Shown here piece after piece: positions 8,452 to 17,944 of a stretch of DNA of 64,000 nucleotides. The notes below the pieces were generated by a model, which saw only the letters and a list, made by a program, of their open reading frames with translations, was not told where the DNA came from and searched no databases. A program made the position numbers and the translations under genes. Each line of letters starts with the position of its first letter. The first letter of the stretch is position 1. The stretch is from Kluyvera sichuanensis. Lineage in GTDB: Bacteria > Pseudomonadota > Gammaproteobacteria > Enterobacterales > Enterobacteriaceae. The stretch lies in the NCBI RefSeq assembly GCF_014218705.1, contig NZ_JABBJF010000003.1:186001-250000 (forward strand), written 5' to 3'.

Positions 8452-10233
8452 TTATTTTAGGGTGAGCGTCAGGTCGTTCACGGTTAACTGCTGTGTCGTC
8501 ACATTAAAATGCAATGGCCCCGGCAGCTCACGCACTGCACCCGGGTCGGCGCTGACGTAACAGGCGAGCCAGTGGGTTCCGGCGCTAAGCTGTGCGCGCA
8601 GACAGGGGATAGTGGCAGGTGCGGCGTACAGCAAATTGCTGTTTGGCGGCGTGGTGACGATGAACGGTTGGCGGCTGTCGGTCAGACCCACCATCCGGCT
8701 GTAGTGGTGTGTGGTTTCAAGGGTGACGCTGTTGTCGGTAACGGTCTGGCGCATTTGCTGGTGGCAATTAGCGGCAAACCCGCCTTCAACGCACTCCAGC
8801 GTTCGCGGCGTGTGTACGCGGTGCACGCGCACATGGCCTTCCTGCAGCGCAACCAGCCAGGTACTGACGGTCACATCGGCCCACGGACGCCATTCGCTGC
8901 GTACCCAGTCATCCGTTACCTCAGCGCTGTCGCACTCGCGGCGGCCGCGATAGTAGTCATCGCCGTTGCTGAACAGCAGCATGGAATCCACCGCCGCATG
9001 GCTCAGGCCAAAGCGCCCGCGCTCGAGGGTAAAACCAAACTGGCTGGAGTAGGCGAATTTGCAGTACTTCTGCTCGAAGTTGACGAAGTTGTTTTTGTCG
9101 AACTGACCGGACATCAGCATCCACGCGTGGCGCTGTTCATCGCTGTGGACGATGATTTGCCCGGCTTCGGGAACAGGGTGAACGGCATCCAGCGTCGGCA
9201 GCGGTTCGCAGGCGGCCTGCCAGAAGGCGCTCTCTTCCGGCAGCGCCAGAATCAGCATCGCTTTCAGTGCCCAGTAAGGGGAGCCTGGGCTGTTGTAGTC
9301 CTCGGCCATAATCAGGTTTGGATAGCTGTAGCCAATGGTGAACAGGCCGTCGGCGCCGATAAACGGCTTATCGAGCCAGCCTTCAAGGTGGCGCAGAATC
9401 AGCCCCTTCACCACGCCCGGGGTAAAGACCTCCAGTTCGGTAAAGGCGACCGCGCTCCAGAACGCGACCTGCACAAAGCGGTAGGTCAGGCTGCGGCCAA
9501 ACGGAATCCCCTCGCCGTTAGCAGCAAAGTAATAGGCGTAATCTTTGGCAAACTGCTGGGCGCGCTGGCGATAGCGCAGGCAGCGCTCGGGGTCGACATC
9601 CTGCATAAAGTGGCTGTAGATCAGGCCATAAAAATGGAAGGCGCTGGAGATGTAATAGTCGCGCGGTTTGCCCGCACCGTCGCTGTACCAGCCGTTGCCG
9701 AGCCAGAAGGGCTCAATGGCGTCGAGATGACGATTGATGACCGCCATGTCGTAGGGGCGTCCGACGCATTTCAGCCCCAGTTGGATCAGCACCGGGAAGA
9801 AGTGCCAGTTATTGTCCGGCACCGCAACGTCTGCGCTCTGGCTGAGCCAATGGGTGAGGTTATCCTGCTCTTTGGCTGAAAGTGATGACCACAGCTTACC
9901 GTTAGGCAGCGCGAGGCCAAGGCCAAAGGCCGCCATTTCCACGCAGCGCTGGTCGTTGTCGCCTACATCGCCCCAGTATCCCGCATGCTGCGGGTTGCTG
10001 CCGTTACGCACTCCAGTGACGAAGGCGTCGTGCCACGCGGGCACGCTGCCGCCGCTCACCAGCGGAAACAGTCCCCACATCAAGCGAACAAAACCCTCCA
10101 TTCCGGCGACATCGTCCGGGTATTGCGCAGCGGTATCGCCCGCATGAAGTTGCGTGCAGTCTGCCGATAAACGGGGAACTGCCGCCGCTATCCAACCCTC
10201 GACTAATGCACCGTATTCTTGTTTCGTCAGCAT
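8452..10233 (-). CDS. DUF2264 protein, probable (alpha/alpha)-toroid carbohydrate-active enzyme
   Basis: 593 residues from the ATG at 10233, which has a purine-rich site upstream; a longer reading to 10296 lacks one. I recognise it as a DUF2264 family protein. About the first 370 residues are helix-rich and conserved (LPNGKLW, DNNWHFFPVLIQLGL, FGRSLTYRF), followed by a beta-rich C-terminal part. That two-domain layout resembles toroid-type polysaccharide lyases. There is no signal peptide, so it is cytoplasmic. It is the first gene of an operon with a LacY-type symporter and a GH88 enzyme. Because GH88 needs an unsaturated uronide, a lyase role for this protein would complete the pathway. This is a hypothesis; no activity is established from the sequence. 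Confidence 0.8.
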   Translation of the reverse strand: MLTKQEYGALVEGWIAAAVPRLSADCTQLHAGDTAAQYPDDVAGMEGFVRLMWGLFPLVSGGSVPAWHDAFVTGVRNGSNPQHAGYWGDVGDNDQRCVEMAAFGLGLALPNGKLWSSLSAKEQDNLTHWLSQSADVAVPDNNWHFFPVLIQLGLKCVGRPYDMAVINRHLDAIEPFWLGNGWYSDGAGKPRDYYISSAFHFYGLIYSHFMQDVDPERCLRYRQRAQQFAKDYAYYFAANGEGIPFGRSLTYRFVQVAFWSAVAFTELEVFTPGVVKGLILRHLEGWLDKPFIGADGLFTIGYSYPNLIMAEDYNSPGSPYWALKAMLILALPEESAFWQAACEPLPTLDAVHPVPEAGQIIVHSDEQRHAWMLMSGQFDKNNFVNFEQKYCKFAYSSQFGFTLERGRFGLSHAAVDSMLLFSNGDDYYRGRRECDSAEVTDDWVRSEWRPWADVTVSTWLVALQEGHVRVHRVHTPRTLECVEGGFAANCHQQMRQTVTDNSVTLETTHHYSRMVGLTDSRQPFIVTTPPNSNLLYAAPATIPCLRAQLSAGTHWLACYVSADPGAVRELPGPLHFNVTTQQLTVNDLTLTLK

Positions 10234-10281
10234 GATGAAATCCCGTTTCAGTTTGTTGATGGCGGACGAATAATAGGAATT

Positions 10282-10366
10282 TGGCGTGGTTAGCAAATGT
10301 GATTACGCTCTTACTTTTAAGCATGAAGGGTAATTAAAAATAATTTTATGGCGTAATTTGGCGTAA
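10282..10366. promoter_or_regulatory. Divergent control region with TGGCGTAA direct repeats
   Basis: TGGCGTAA occurs at 10349-10356 and again at 10359-10366, 10 bp apart, about one helical turn. A related TGGCGTGG lies at 10282-10289 and an inverted AGCGTAAT at 10302-10309. Direct half-sites repeated every 10 bp are typical of AraC-family operators. The region is AT-rich and separates the DUF2264 operon from the AraC gene. Confidence 0.55.
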
Positions 10367-10420
10367 AAGTTTTATTCCGATGATGAAAGTTTAAGTTTAT
10401 TAACATGTGGGGCTGGCGCA

Positions 10421-11290
10421 GTGGCACATTCACAACCTACGGAAGACACTACCTATCTCGAGCAGATTCATCTCAACGATAAATCTATCTATTTCAACCG
10501 GATGCAGAATCTTCCCGCTAACTATTACCACTGGCACCAATGCGCGGAGATCCTCACCGTTTCACGGGGCGTGGGTATCGCGCTGATGGAGCATCAGCAA
10601 TATACGGTGAAGCCGGGGCGGCTGTTTATTTTCCCGCCAGGCAAGCTGCACAAGGTCTACGTTGAGCAAAGCGAGCGCAACCTTTATCACCGCACCACGC
10701 TGCACTTTAACCCGTCGTTGATTGAGCCCTGGCTGCGGGATTTTCCTCGTCAGCAGATGCTGCTACGCCATCTCTGCGGGCGTGGTGAAAAGGCGAGGGT
10801 GTTTGACGTTGGCGACCTGCAGCCGGTGATTGAAACGCTGTTACAGCGCTTTGAAACCTTAACGCACGAAGAGAGCTGGAGCACCAGCGACAGCGCGTTT
10901 TTAATTATGCAACTGATTAGCCTGCTGCCACAGCAGGAGCAGGCGGTGGGGCATAACACCTTCTCATCGACGATTATCCGCTGGCTGGAGAATCACTATC
11001 ATGAACGCTGTTCGTTAGAGGAGATTGCCGACGTGATGGGGTGTTCGCGCGGGCATACTTCGCGGCGATTTCATGATGAAACCGGCGGGACGATTCAGGA
11101 ATATTTGATGATGCGGCGCATTCGCCAGGCCTGCGAGCTGTTGCTGCACTCACAGCATTCAGTGAGGGAGATTGCCGAAAGGGTCGGCTTTACCGAATAC
11201 GCGTGGTTTATTACCTGTTTTCGCAAGAATATGGGGAAAACGCCGTTGCAGTATCGCAAGGCGTATCCGTACACGTTGCCGGAGAGGTAG
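10421..11290 (+). CDS. AraC-family transcriptional regulator with cupin sensor domain
   Basis: 289 residues from a GTG start; no in-frame ATG precedes residue 28. The N-terminal cupin-like half (NYYHWHQCAEILTVSRG, then KPGRLFIFPPGKLH) is a sugar-sensing fold. The C-terminal half has two helix-turn-helix motifs (SLEEIADVMGCSRGHTSR and SVREIAERVGFTEYAWF). It is divergent from the DUF2264-symporter-GH88 operon and is almost certainly its activator. The inducer is unknown. Confidence 0.87.
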   Translation: MAHSQPTEDTTYLEQIHLNDKSIYFNRMQNLPANYYHWHQCAEILTVSRGVGIALMEHQQYTVKPGRLFIFPPGKLHKVYVEQSERNLYHRTTLHFNPSLIEPWLRDFPRQQMLLRHLCGRGEKARVFDVGDLQPVIETLLQRFETLTHEESWSTSDSAFLIMQLISLLPQQEQAVGHNTFSSTIIRWLENHYHERCSLEEIADVMGCSRGHTSRRFHDETGGTIQEYLMMRRIRQACELLLHSQHSVREIAERVGFTEYAWFITCFRKNMGKTPLQYRKAYPYTLPER

Positions 11291-11325
11291 CCCGGATGAG
11301 GCGCGTAAGCGCCGACACCGGGACC
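11287..11325. repeat. Single REP-type palindrome
   Basis: GTAGCCCGGATGAGGCGCG followed by a short complementary half ending GACACCGGGACC. It fills the 39 bp gap between convergent araC-type and yeiG genes and may serve as a bidirectional transcription stop. Confidence 0.7.
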
Positions 11326-11329
11326 ATCA

Positions 11330-12166
11330 TTATTTCAATAGATACTCGGCGTGGAAACGCAGGTGATCTTCAATAAACGTGGCAATAAAGTAATAGCTAT
11401 GGTCGTAACCCGGCTGAATGCGCAGGGTGAGCGGCCAGTCTTTCTGCCGTGCTGCCTCGGCGAACACCGCAGGCTGGAGCTGGTCGGCGAGGAACTGGTC
11501 GTTATCGCCCTGGTCAATGAGCATCGGGATAGCATGCTCCGCCTGACTTGCCAGCAGCAGCTCGGTGCTGTCCCACTCTTTCCAGCGAGCAACGTCATCG
11601 CCCAGATAGGCGCTAAAGGCTTTCTGCCCCCACGGCACCCGGCTTGGGTTGACGATCGGCGCGAAGGCCGACGCGCTGCAATATTTGCCCGGATTTTTGA
11701 GCGCCAGCATCAGCGCACCGTGGCCGCCCATGGAGTGGCCGCTAATCGCGCTGCGTGCGCTCACGTTGAACTGCGCCTGGATAAGCGCCGGGAGCTCATC
11801 GCACAGATAATCATACATCCGATAGTGCGCAGCCCACGGGGATTCGGTGGCGTTCAGGTAGAAGCCTGCGCCCTGGCCGAGATCGTAACCGGCATCGTTG
11901 GCAACGCCGTCGCCGCGTGGGCTGGTATCGGGCATTACCAGCACAATGCCCAGTTCAGCGGCAACACGCTGCGCCCCGGCTTTGGTGGTGAAGTTCTCAT
12001 CGTTACAGGTCAGGCCGGACAGCCAGTACAGCACCGGTGGCGGCGTTTTTTTCCCTTCCGGAGGTAAAAACAGACTAAAGGTCATCGGGCAATTTAGCGT
12101 GGCAGAATGGTGCTGCCAGCGCTGCTGCCAGCCGCCATAACAGCGGTGCTCTTCAAGCATTTCCAT
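11330..12166 (-). CDS. yeiG: S-formylglutathione hydrolase YeiG
   Basis: 278 residues, identical in length to E. coli YeiG and matching along its whole length. It is an esterase-D family alpha/beta hydrolase; the nucleophile Ser145 sits in SGHSMGG. The acid and base fall in DQGDNDQF and GYDHSYYF. It hydrolyses S-formylglutathione to formate and glutathione, the last step of glutathione-dependent formaldehyde detoxification. The ribosome-binding site GAGGAG precedes the ATG at 12166. No formaldehyde dehydrogenase gene is next to it, as in E. coli. Confidence 0.95.
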   Translation of the reverse strand: MEMLEEHRCYGGWQQRWQHHSATLNCPMTFSLFLPPEGKKTPPPVLYWLSGLTCNDENFTTKAGAQRVAAELGIVLVMPDTSPRGDGVANDAGYDLGQGAGFYLNATESPWAAHYRMYDYLCDELPALIQAQFNVSARSAISGHSMGGHGALMLALKNPGKYCSASAFAPIVNPSRVPWGQKAFSAYLGDDVARWKEWDSTELLLASQAEHAIPMLIDQGDNDQFLADQLQPAVFAEAARQKDWPLTLRIQPGYDHSYYFIATFIEDHLRFHAEYLLK

Positions 12167-12304
12167 GCGGGCTCCTCGCGGTTTTGGTCAAAATATATCA
12201 GTCCATCATACAGATAATTCATCGGCGGTGAGTAACTTTCACTTCCGCATAACATCCACATGTTGCATCATAAAGATAACTTTACATTTACATCCGGGGC
12301 ATTC

Positions 12305-13441
12305 ATGCCGGTACGTATTGCGCTAAGTGGGTTTCTGGTACTGGTAGTGGCGATGGGGATAGGGCGCTTCGCGTTTACCCCACAGGTGCCGTTGATGATC
12401 GGCGAAGGCGAGCTGACGCTGACCAGCGCCGGGCTGGTCGCCGCGCTGAACTATCTGGGGTATCTGGTTGGCGCGTGGGATGCCATGCGCGCCCATCGCG
12501 GTGTGGAAATGCGTCTCTATTTAGGGATTGTGGGCGCCGTTGCGCTGACCTTCCTCTCGGCGCTGGCGGATAACGCCTGGCTGCACGGCGCGCTGCGTTT
12601 TGTCATTGGCTGCATGAGCGGCTGGGCAATGGTGCTGACGGCGGCGTGGGTTAACGAACGGCTGGCGCACTATGCGAGGCCTGGCCTCAGCGCGGCGGTA
12701 TTTGCCGGGCCGGGCGCCGGTATTGCGCTAAGCGGTTTGCTCGGCGTGTTTATTCATGCACAGTCGCTGAGCGCAGCGGCGGGCTGGCAGCTTTATGGCG
12801 TACTGGCACTGCTGCTGGTGGCGTTGATTGGCCGCTGGCTGCCGCGTCCGGGTGAACTGCACCGCAGCGGCGAAAAGCCCGAGCCGCTGACTTTAACCAC
12901 TAATCTGAAACGGCTGGTGTGGAGCTATAGTCTGGCAGGCTTCGGCTATATCCTGCCCGCTACCTTTTTATCGCAGATGGCGAGCCATCGCTTTCCTGAG
13001 AGCCTGTTTGCGCAGTTTATCTGGCCGATTTTCGGTCTGGCGAGCGTTATGGGTATTGGCCTGAGTATCGCCATGCGTGGGGTAGGTCACGCGCATCAGC
13101 GTCTGGCCGTCGTACTGTGGCTTCAGGGGCTGGGCGTACTGCTGGCCTGGCTGCTACCGGGGATGAGCGGGCTGGTGTGCGGCGCGCTGCTGGTCGGCGG
13201 CGGATTCCTGGCGGCGGTGCAGCTGTCGCTGCTGTATGGCCGCGAACTCGCGCCAAAACACGCGCGCTATATGGCCGGACTGCTGACCACCGGTTACGCC
13301 GTTGGGCAATTAGTGGGACCGATGACCTCGGCAATATCCACCTGGCTCACGCAACGGCTGGAGCCCGCGCTGGGCATTGCCGCCGTGGCCTTACTGATTG
13401 GCGGAGCGCTGGTCTGGCGTCCGCGGGTTGAAAGAGAATAA
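12305..13441 (+). CDS. YbfB/YjiJ-family MFS transporter
   Basis: 378 residues from the ATG at 12305 (preceded by CCGGGG); an upstream ATG at 12260 would add 15 polar residues with no membrane-entry logic. About 12 membrane segments. The motifs MGIGRFAFTPQVPLM and ALNYLGYLVGAWDAMRAH near the N-terminus are characteristic of the YbfB/YjiJ group. The substrate is unknown. It lies between yeiG and folE, where E. coli K-12 has no gene. Confidence 0.8.
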   Translation: MPVRIALSGFLVLVVAMGIGRFAFTPQVPLMIGEGELTLTSAGLVAALNYLGYLVGAWDAMRAHRGVEMRLYLGIVGAVALTFLSALADNAWLHGALRFVIGCMSGWAMVLTAAWVNERLAHYARPGLSAAVFAGPGAGIALSGLLGVFIHAQSLSAAAGWQLYGVLALLLVALIGRWLPRPGELHRSGEKPEPLTLTTNLKRLVWSYSLAGFGYILPATFLSQMASHRFPESLFAQFIWPIFGLASVMGIGLSIAMRGVGHAHQRLAVVLWLQGLGVLLAWLLPGMSGLVCGALLVGGGFLAAVQLSLLYGRELAPKHARYMAGLLTTGYAVGQLVGPMTSAISTWLTQRLEPALGIAAVALLIGGALVWRPRVERE

Positions 13442-13553
13442 CGATTGCAATAATTATCGCGACGAATACTGGATTCTGTGCGTCGCCTCACGCACAATGA
13501 GTGCAAACTTTGCACCGAAAAAGCAAAGCGCCACACCTGCAGGAGAATAAACG

Positions 13554-14222
13554 ATGTCATCACTGAGTAAAGAAGCGGTCCTGGTTCATGAAGCGCTGGT
13601 CGCCCGTGGTCTGGAAACGCCGCTGCGCCCATCGGAGCGCGAAATGGATAATGAAACCCGTAAGCGTCTGATCACCGGGCATATGACTGAGATCATGCAG
13701 CTGCTGAATCTCGATCTGAGTGATGACAGTCTGATGGAAACGCCGCATCGCATTGCAAAAATGTATGTCGATGAGATTTTCTCCGGGCTTGATTACGCTA
13801 ATTTCCCGAAAATTACCGTCATTGAAAACAAAATGAAGGTCGACGAAATGGTAACGGTGCGCGATATCACCTTAACCAGCACCTGCGAACACCATTTTGT
13901 CACCATCGACGGTAAAGCGACCGTGGCCTATATCCCGAAAGATTCGGTGATTGGTCTGTCGAAAATCAACCGTATCGTGCAGTTCTTCGCTCAGCGCCCA
14001 CAGGTGCAGGAGCGTCTGACGCAGCAGATTCTGACCGCGCTGCAAACTTTGCTCGGTACCAACAACGTGGCGGTTTCTATTGACGCGGTGCATTACTGCG
14101 TGAAAGCGCGTGGCATTCGTGATGCGACCAGCGCCACCACCACAACCTCGCTGGGCGGCCTGTTTAAGTCCAGCCAGAATACCCGCCAGGAGTTCTTGCG
14201 CGCGGTACGTCACCACAATTAA
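13554..14222 (+). CDS. folE: GTP cyclohydrolase 1
   Basis: 222 residues, as in E. coli. It converts GTP to 7,8-dihydroneopterin triphosphate, the first committed step to folate and other pterins, as a homodecamer. The zinc ligands are visible in [10 protein letters not shown] (Cys, His) and HYCVKARG (Cys); the catalytic [13 protein letters not shown] tail is complete. The strong site AGGAG lies 10 bases before the ATG. It is followed 21 bp later by yeiB, the conserved folE-yeiB pair. Confidence 0.97.
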   Translation: MSSLSKEAVLVHEALVARGLETPLRPSEREMDNETRKRLITGHMTEIMQLLNLDLSDDSLMETPHRIAKMYVDEIFSGLDYANFPKITVIENKMKVDEMVTVRDITLTSTCEHHFVTIDGKATVAYIPKDSVIGLSKINRIVQFFAQRPQVQERLTQQILTALQTLLGTNNVAVSIDAVHYCVKARGIRDATSATTTTSLGGLFKSSQNTRQEFLRAVRHHN

Positions 14223-14243
14223 TTGACCAACGGAGCAGGGTAC

Positions 14244-15401
14244 ATGGAGCGAAACGTCACGCTGGATTTTATTCGTGGCGTAGCCATACTGGGTATCCTG
14301 CTGCTGAACATCAGCGCCTTCGGCTTGCCGAAGGCCGCCTATCTTAACCCTGCCTGGTACGGCGAAATTACCTCTCGCGATGCCTGGACGTGGGCCATTC
14401 TTGACCTGTTTGCGCAGGTGAAATTCCTCACCCTGTTTGCGCTGCTGTTTGGTGCAGGTCTTCAGCTATTGCTACCGCGCGGTTCACGCTGGATCCAAAG
14501 CCGTCTGACGCTGCTGGCGCTGCTTGGGTTTATCCACGGGCTACTGTTCTGGGACGGCGACATTTTGCTGGCCTATTCGCTGGTGGGGCTGGTTTGCTGG
14601 CGGCTGGTGCGCGACGCGCGTGAAGTGAAAGCATTATTCAACACCGGCGCGATGCTGTACGTGATTGGCGTGGCCGTGCTGCTGTTACTTGGGCTGATTG
14701 CCGATAACGGACAAAGCCGTTCATGGGTGCCGGATGCTTCAAGCCTGCTCTACGAACATTACTGGAAGCTGAATGGCGGAATGGAAGCCATCACTAACCG
14801 CAGCGATATGCTGTCGGCGAACCTGCTGGCGCTCGGTGCGCAGTACGGCTGGCAGCTGGCGGGCATGATGCTGATGGGCGCGGCGCTGATGCGCTGCGGC
14901 TGGCTGAAAGGGCAGTTCAGCCACCGCCACTATCGTCGCTGCGCGGCGGTGTGTATTTCGCTTGGTATGCTGATTAACCTGCCGGCGATTGCCGCCCAGT
15001 GGCATCTCGGCTGGGACTATCGCTGGTGTGCGTTCCTGCTGCAGGCGCCGCGTGAAATCAGCGCGCCTATCCAGACGCTGGGCTATGCGGCGCTGGCCTA
15101 CGCTTACTGGCCGCAAATCAGCCGTAGCCGGCTGGCGGCGGCGGTGGTCTGCGTCGGGCGCATGGCGCTCACCAACTATCTTCTGCAAACGCTTATCTGC
15201 ACCACGCTGTTTTATCACTTCGGCCTGTTTATGGAATTCGATCGCCTGACGCTGCTGGCGTTTGTCGTTCCCATCTGGCTGGTCAACCTCGCGTTCTCGC
15301 TGCTGTGGCTGCGCTATTTCCGTCAGGGGCCGGTTGAATGGCTCTGGCGACAATTGACGGCAAAAGCGTCAGGTGTGTCATTTCGCGGCACATTTAGATA
15401 A
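14244..15401 (+). CDS. yeiB: DUF418 inner membrane protein YeiB
   Basis: 385 residues from the ATG at 14244, which follows GGAGCAGGG; a TTG at 14223 abutting the folE stop is a less likely start. Opening RNVTLDFIRGVAILGILLLN and the C-terminal DUF418 block (GRMALTNYLLQTLICT) are typical. About ten membrane segments. The function is not established in the family; it is translationally close to folE. Length equals that of E. coli YeiB. Confidence 0.92.
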   Translation: MERNVTLDFIRGVAILGILLLNISAFGLPKAAYLNPAWYGEITSRDAWTWAILDLFAQVKFLTLFALLFGAGLQLLLPRGSRWIQSRLTLLALLGFIHGLLFWDGDILLAYSLVGLVCWRLVRDAREVKALFNTGAMLYVIGVAVLLLLGLIADNGQSRSWVPDASSLLYEHYWKLNGGMEAITNRSDMLSANLLALGAQYGWQLAGMMLMGAALMRCGWLKGQFSHRHYRRCAAVCISLGMLINLPAIAAQWHLGWDYRWCAFLLQAPREISAPIQTLGYAALAYAYWPQISRSRLAAAVVCVGRMALTNYLLQTLICTTLFYHFGLFMEFDRLTLLAFVVPIWLVNLAFSLLWLRYFRQGPVEWLWRQLTAKASGVSFRGTFR

Positions 15402-15431
15402 CGATCCAGATCACAACCATTAACAAAATGG

Positions 15432-15447
15432 ATGTAACCGTTTCCAA
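15432..15447 (+). promoter_or_regulatory. GalR/GalS operator upstream of galS
   Basis: ATGTAACCGTTTCCAA fits the GalR/GalS consensus GTGnAAnCGnTTnCAC at nearly all defined positions. It lies 110 bp before the galS start and matches the autoregulation known for galS. Confidence 0.85.
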
Positions 15448-15450
15448 CCC

Positions 15451-15466
15451 TGTGACCTCACTCACG
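15451..15466 (+). promoter_or_regulatory. CRP site upstream of galS
   Basis: TGTGACCTCACTCACG matches TGTGA-N6-TCACA at nine of ten defined bases. It directly follows the GalS operator, the same operator/CRP order as at mglB. Confidence 0.8.
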
Positions 15467-15557
15467 TAGTTGCCGCAAGCTCGCTGCCAGAATAGCGCTC
15501 ACGCTGGACATAGGGGGTGTATCGTGAACTGCAGCAATTTTCAACCGGGCGGTGTGT

Positions 15558-16580
15558 ATGGTCACCATTCGTGATGTCGCCCGCCAGGCGGGCGTCTCCG
15601 TTGCCACCGTTTCGCGGGTGCTGAACAACAGCGCGCTGGTCAGCCATGAGACGCGCGACATGGTCATGAAAGCGGTGTCAGCGCTGGGCTATCGCCCGAA
15701 CGCCAACGCGCAGGCGCTGGCTACGCAGGTCAGCGATACCATTGGCTGCGTGGTGATGGATGTGTCCGACGCCTTTTTTGGTGCGCTGGTCAAAGCGGTG
15801 GATACCGTCGCCCAGCAGCATCATAAATATGTTCTTATCGGCAATAGCTACCACGAAGCAGAAAAAGAGCGTAACGCCATTGAGGTGCTGATTCGTCAGC
15901 GCTGTAGCGCGTTAATCGTCCATTCAAAAGCCTTAAGCGATCGTGAACTGAGCGAGTTTATGGCGCAGATGCCCGGCATGGTGCTCATCAACCGCATCGT
16001 TCCCGGCTATGCCCATCGCTGCGTTTGCCTTGATAACGTCAGTGGTGCGCTGATGGGGACGCGAATGCTGCTCAATCATGGTCATCAACGTATTGGTTAT
16101 CTCGCCTCCAGCCACCGCATTGAAGATGATGATATGCGGCGGGAAGGGTGGGCGCGTGCGCTGCTGGAGCAGGGAATTGTGGCCCCCGATAGCTGGGTCG
16201 GCACCGGCTCGCCGGATATGCAGGGCGGGGAAGCGGCGATGGTTGAGCTGCTCGGACGCAATGCCGGGCTGACGGCAGTGTTTGCCTATAACGACAATAT
16301 GGCGGCCGGGGCGCTTAGCGCGCTTAAAGATAACGGCATTGCCGTGCCGCAGCAGGTGTCGGTCATTGGCTTTGATGATATTCCCATCGCCCGCTATACC
16401 GACCCGCAGCTGACAACTATCCGCTACCCGATTGTTTCTATGGCAAAACAGGCCACGGAACTGGCGCTGTTAGGGGCGGCAGGAAAGCTTGACGGCGAAG
16501 CAACGCACTGCTTTATGCCGACCTTGGTTCGCCGCCATTCGGTGGCGCAACGGCAATTTGTGCATCCCATCACGAACTGA
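15558..16580 (+). CDS. galS: Galactose-responsive LacI-family regulator GalS
   Basis: 340 residues from the ATG at 15558 ([14 protein letters not shown]), matching the known GalS start. A GTG two codons earlier is not needed. The N-terminal LacI helix-turn-helix ([10 protein letters not shown]) is followed by a periplasmic-binding-like effector domain for galactose/fucose. It represses mglBAC and itself. Divergence from E. coli is mostly at the C-terminal tail, which ends six residues shorter. It is followed by mglBAC on the same strand, with the shared operator motif in each upstream region. Confidence 0.95.
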   Translation: MVTIRDVARQAGVSVATVSRVLNNSALVSHETRDMVMKAVSALGYRPNANAQALATQVSDTIGCVVMDVSDAFFGALVKAVDTVAQQHHKYVLIGNSYHEAEKERNAIEVLIRQRCSALIVHSKALSDRELSEFMAQMPGMVLINRIVPGYAHRCVCLDNVSGALMGTRMLLNHGHQRIGYLASSHRIEDDDMRREGWARALLEQGIVAPDSWVGTGSPDMQGGEAAMVELLGRNAGLTAVFAYNDNMAAGALSALKDNGIAVPQQVSVIGFDDIPIARYTDPQLTTIRYPIVSMAKQATELALLGAAGKLDGEATHCFMPTLVRRHSVAQRQFVHPITN

Positions 16581-16592
16581 TTTGTTAGCTCG

Positions 16593-16608
16593 ATGTAACC
16601 GTTTTCAA
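16593..16608 (+). promoter_or_regulatory. GalS/GalR operator of mglBAC
   Basis: ATGTAACCGTTTTCAA, nearly the same 16-mer as at galS, two bases ahead of the CRP site. Binding here places the repressor immediately upstream of the activator. Confidence 0.88.
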
Positions 16609-16610
16609 TC

Positions 16611-16653
16611 TGTGAGTAAATTCACAGATTGTTAACATCGGCATGGCTATGAT
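16611..16653 (+). promoter_or_regulatory. mglB promoter with class II CRP site
   Basis: The CRP site TGTGAGTAAATTCACA (16611-16626) matches the consensus at all ten defined bases. The -10 TATGAT is at 16648-16653. A start near 16660 puts the CRP centre at about -41.5, the class II position. The transcript then has an unusually long leader of about 210 bases before mglB; I see no other gene in this 291 bp gap. Confidence 0.9.
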
Positions 16654-16871
16654 GGCAGCGTTTATCAGGCTGAAACATGATGTAACGGTGATTAATCACT
16701 TTTTATAACGTATTCCAGCTGCAAAAACAGTTTAGAACGTCATCTGGATTGTTACTCAACACGGAAGAACAAATTTTTATCAGTGAATTTCGTCGAGCAG
16801 TAACATTCCGTTAACGCTGCCCGCCGATTATTTTCACCCGAACTACCCTGCATAATAAAACCGGAGATACC

Positions 16872-17870
16872 ATGAATAAGAAGGTGTTAACCCTGTCTGC
16901 CCTGATGGCCAGCATGTTTTTCGGTGCAGCAGCTCACGCTGCCGATACGCGTATTGGTGTGACAATTTATAAATACGACGACAACTTTATGTCCGTTGTG
17001 CGTAAAGCTATCGAGAAAGATGCGAAAACCGCGCCGGACGTTCAGCTGCTGATGAACGACTCCCAGAACGACCAGTCCAAGCAGAACGACCAGATTGACG
17101 TGCTGCTGGCAAAAGGCGTGAAAGCGCTGGCAATTAACCTGGTTGACCCAGCGGCGGCGGGCACGGTTATTGAAAAAGCGCGCGGCCAGAACGTGCCGAT
17201 CGTCTTCTTCAACAAAGAACCTTCTCGTAAAGCGCTGGATAGCTATGACAAAGCGTTCTACGTCGGTACTGACTCTAAAGAGTCCGGTATTATCCAGGGC
17301 GACCTGATTGCTAAACACTGGGCGGCGAACCCGAACTGGGACCTGAACAAAGACGGCCAGATTCAGTTCGTTCTGCTGAAAGGCGAACCGGGCCACCCGG
17401 ATGCTGAAGCGCGTACCACCTACGTTATCAAAGAGCTGAACGACAAGGGCCTGAAAACCCAGCAGCTGGCGTTAGATACCGCAATGTGGGATACCGCTCA
17501 GGCGAAAGATAAGATGGACGCATGGCTGTCCGGCCCTAACGCCAACAAAATTGAAGTCGTTATCGCCAACAACGATGCGATGGCAATGGGTGCGGTAGAA
17601 GCGCTGAAAGCACACAACAAATCTTCCATCCCAGTATTCGGCGTTGATGCCCTGCCAGAAGCGCTGGCGCTGGTGAAATCCGGTGCGATGGCCGGTACCG
17701 TGTTGAACGATGCGAACAACCAGGCGAAGGCGACCTTCGATCTGGCGAAAAACCTCGCGGCCGGTAAAGGTGCTGCTGATGGTACCAACTGGAAGATCGA
17801 GAACAAAATCGTCCGCGTTCCTTACGTTGGCGTAGATAAAGACAACCTTAGCGAATTCACCGGTAAGTAA
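16872..17870 (+). CDS. mglB: Galactose/methyl-galactoside periplasmic binding protein MglB
   Basis: 332 residues with a 23-residue signal peptide cut after AAAHA. The mature protein opens [16 protein letters not shown]. It is a cluster-B binding protein for D-galactose and D-glucose and also presents sugar to the Trg chemoreceptor. The calcium loop DLNKDGQIQ is intact. Ribosome-binding site CGGAGA. It is the first and most highly expressed gene of mglBAC. Confidence 0.97.
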   Translation: MNKKVLTLSALMASMFFGAAAHAADTRIGVTIYKYDDNFMSVVRKAIEKDAKTAPDVQLLMNDSQNDQSKQNDQIDVLLAKGVKALAINLVDPAAAGTVIEKARGQNVPIVFFNKEPSRKALDSYDKAFYVGTDSKESGIIQGDLIAKHWAANPNWDLNKDGQIQFVLLKGEPGHPDAEARTTYVIKELNDKGLKTQQLALDTAMWDTAQAKDKMDAWLSGPNANKIEVVIANNDAMAMGAVEALKAHNKSSIPVFGVDALPEALALVKSGAMAGTVLNDANNQAKATFDLAKNLAAGKGAADGTNWKIENKIVRVPYVGVDKDNLSEFTGK

Positions 17871-17880
17871 TCTTTAAATA

Positions 17881-17908
17881 TATAGGGCGCGCATTTGTGC
17901 GCCCTATA
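17881..17908 (+). repeat. Intercistronic hairpin between mglB and mglA
   Basis: TATAGGGCGC (17881-17890) pairs perfectly with GCGCCCTATA (17899-17908), loop of eight. There is no T-run. Such a hairpin directly after mglB would stabilise the mglB end of the mRNA or cause partial termination, fitting the need for far more MglB than MglA or MglC. Confidence 0.75.
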
Positions 17909-17944
17909 AATACTGACGCAGAAATATCGCAGCCAGGTATATAT

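Noticed and set aside
8509-9879. 456-codon open frame on the + strand opposite the DUF2264 gene
   Set aside because: Shadow of GC-rich codon use; low-complexity Val/Ala/Gln composition, no ribosome-binding site, no family features, fully antisense to a recognisable gene.
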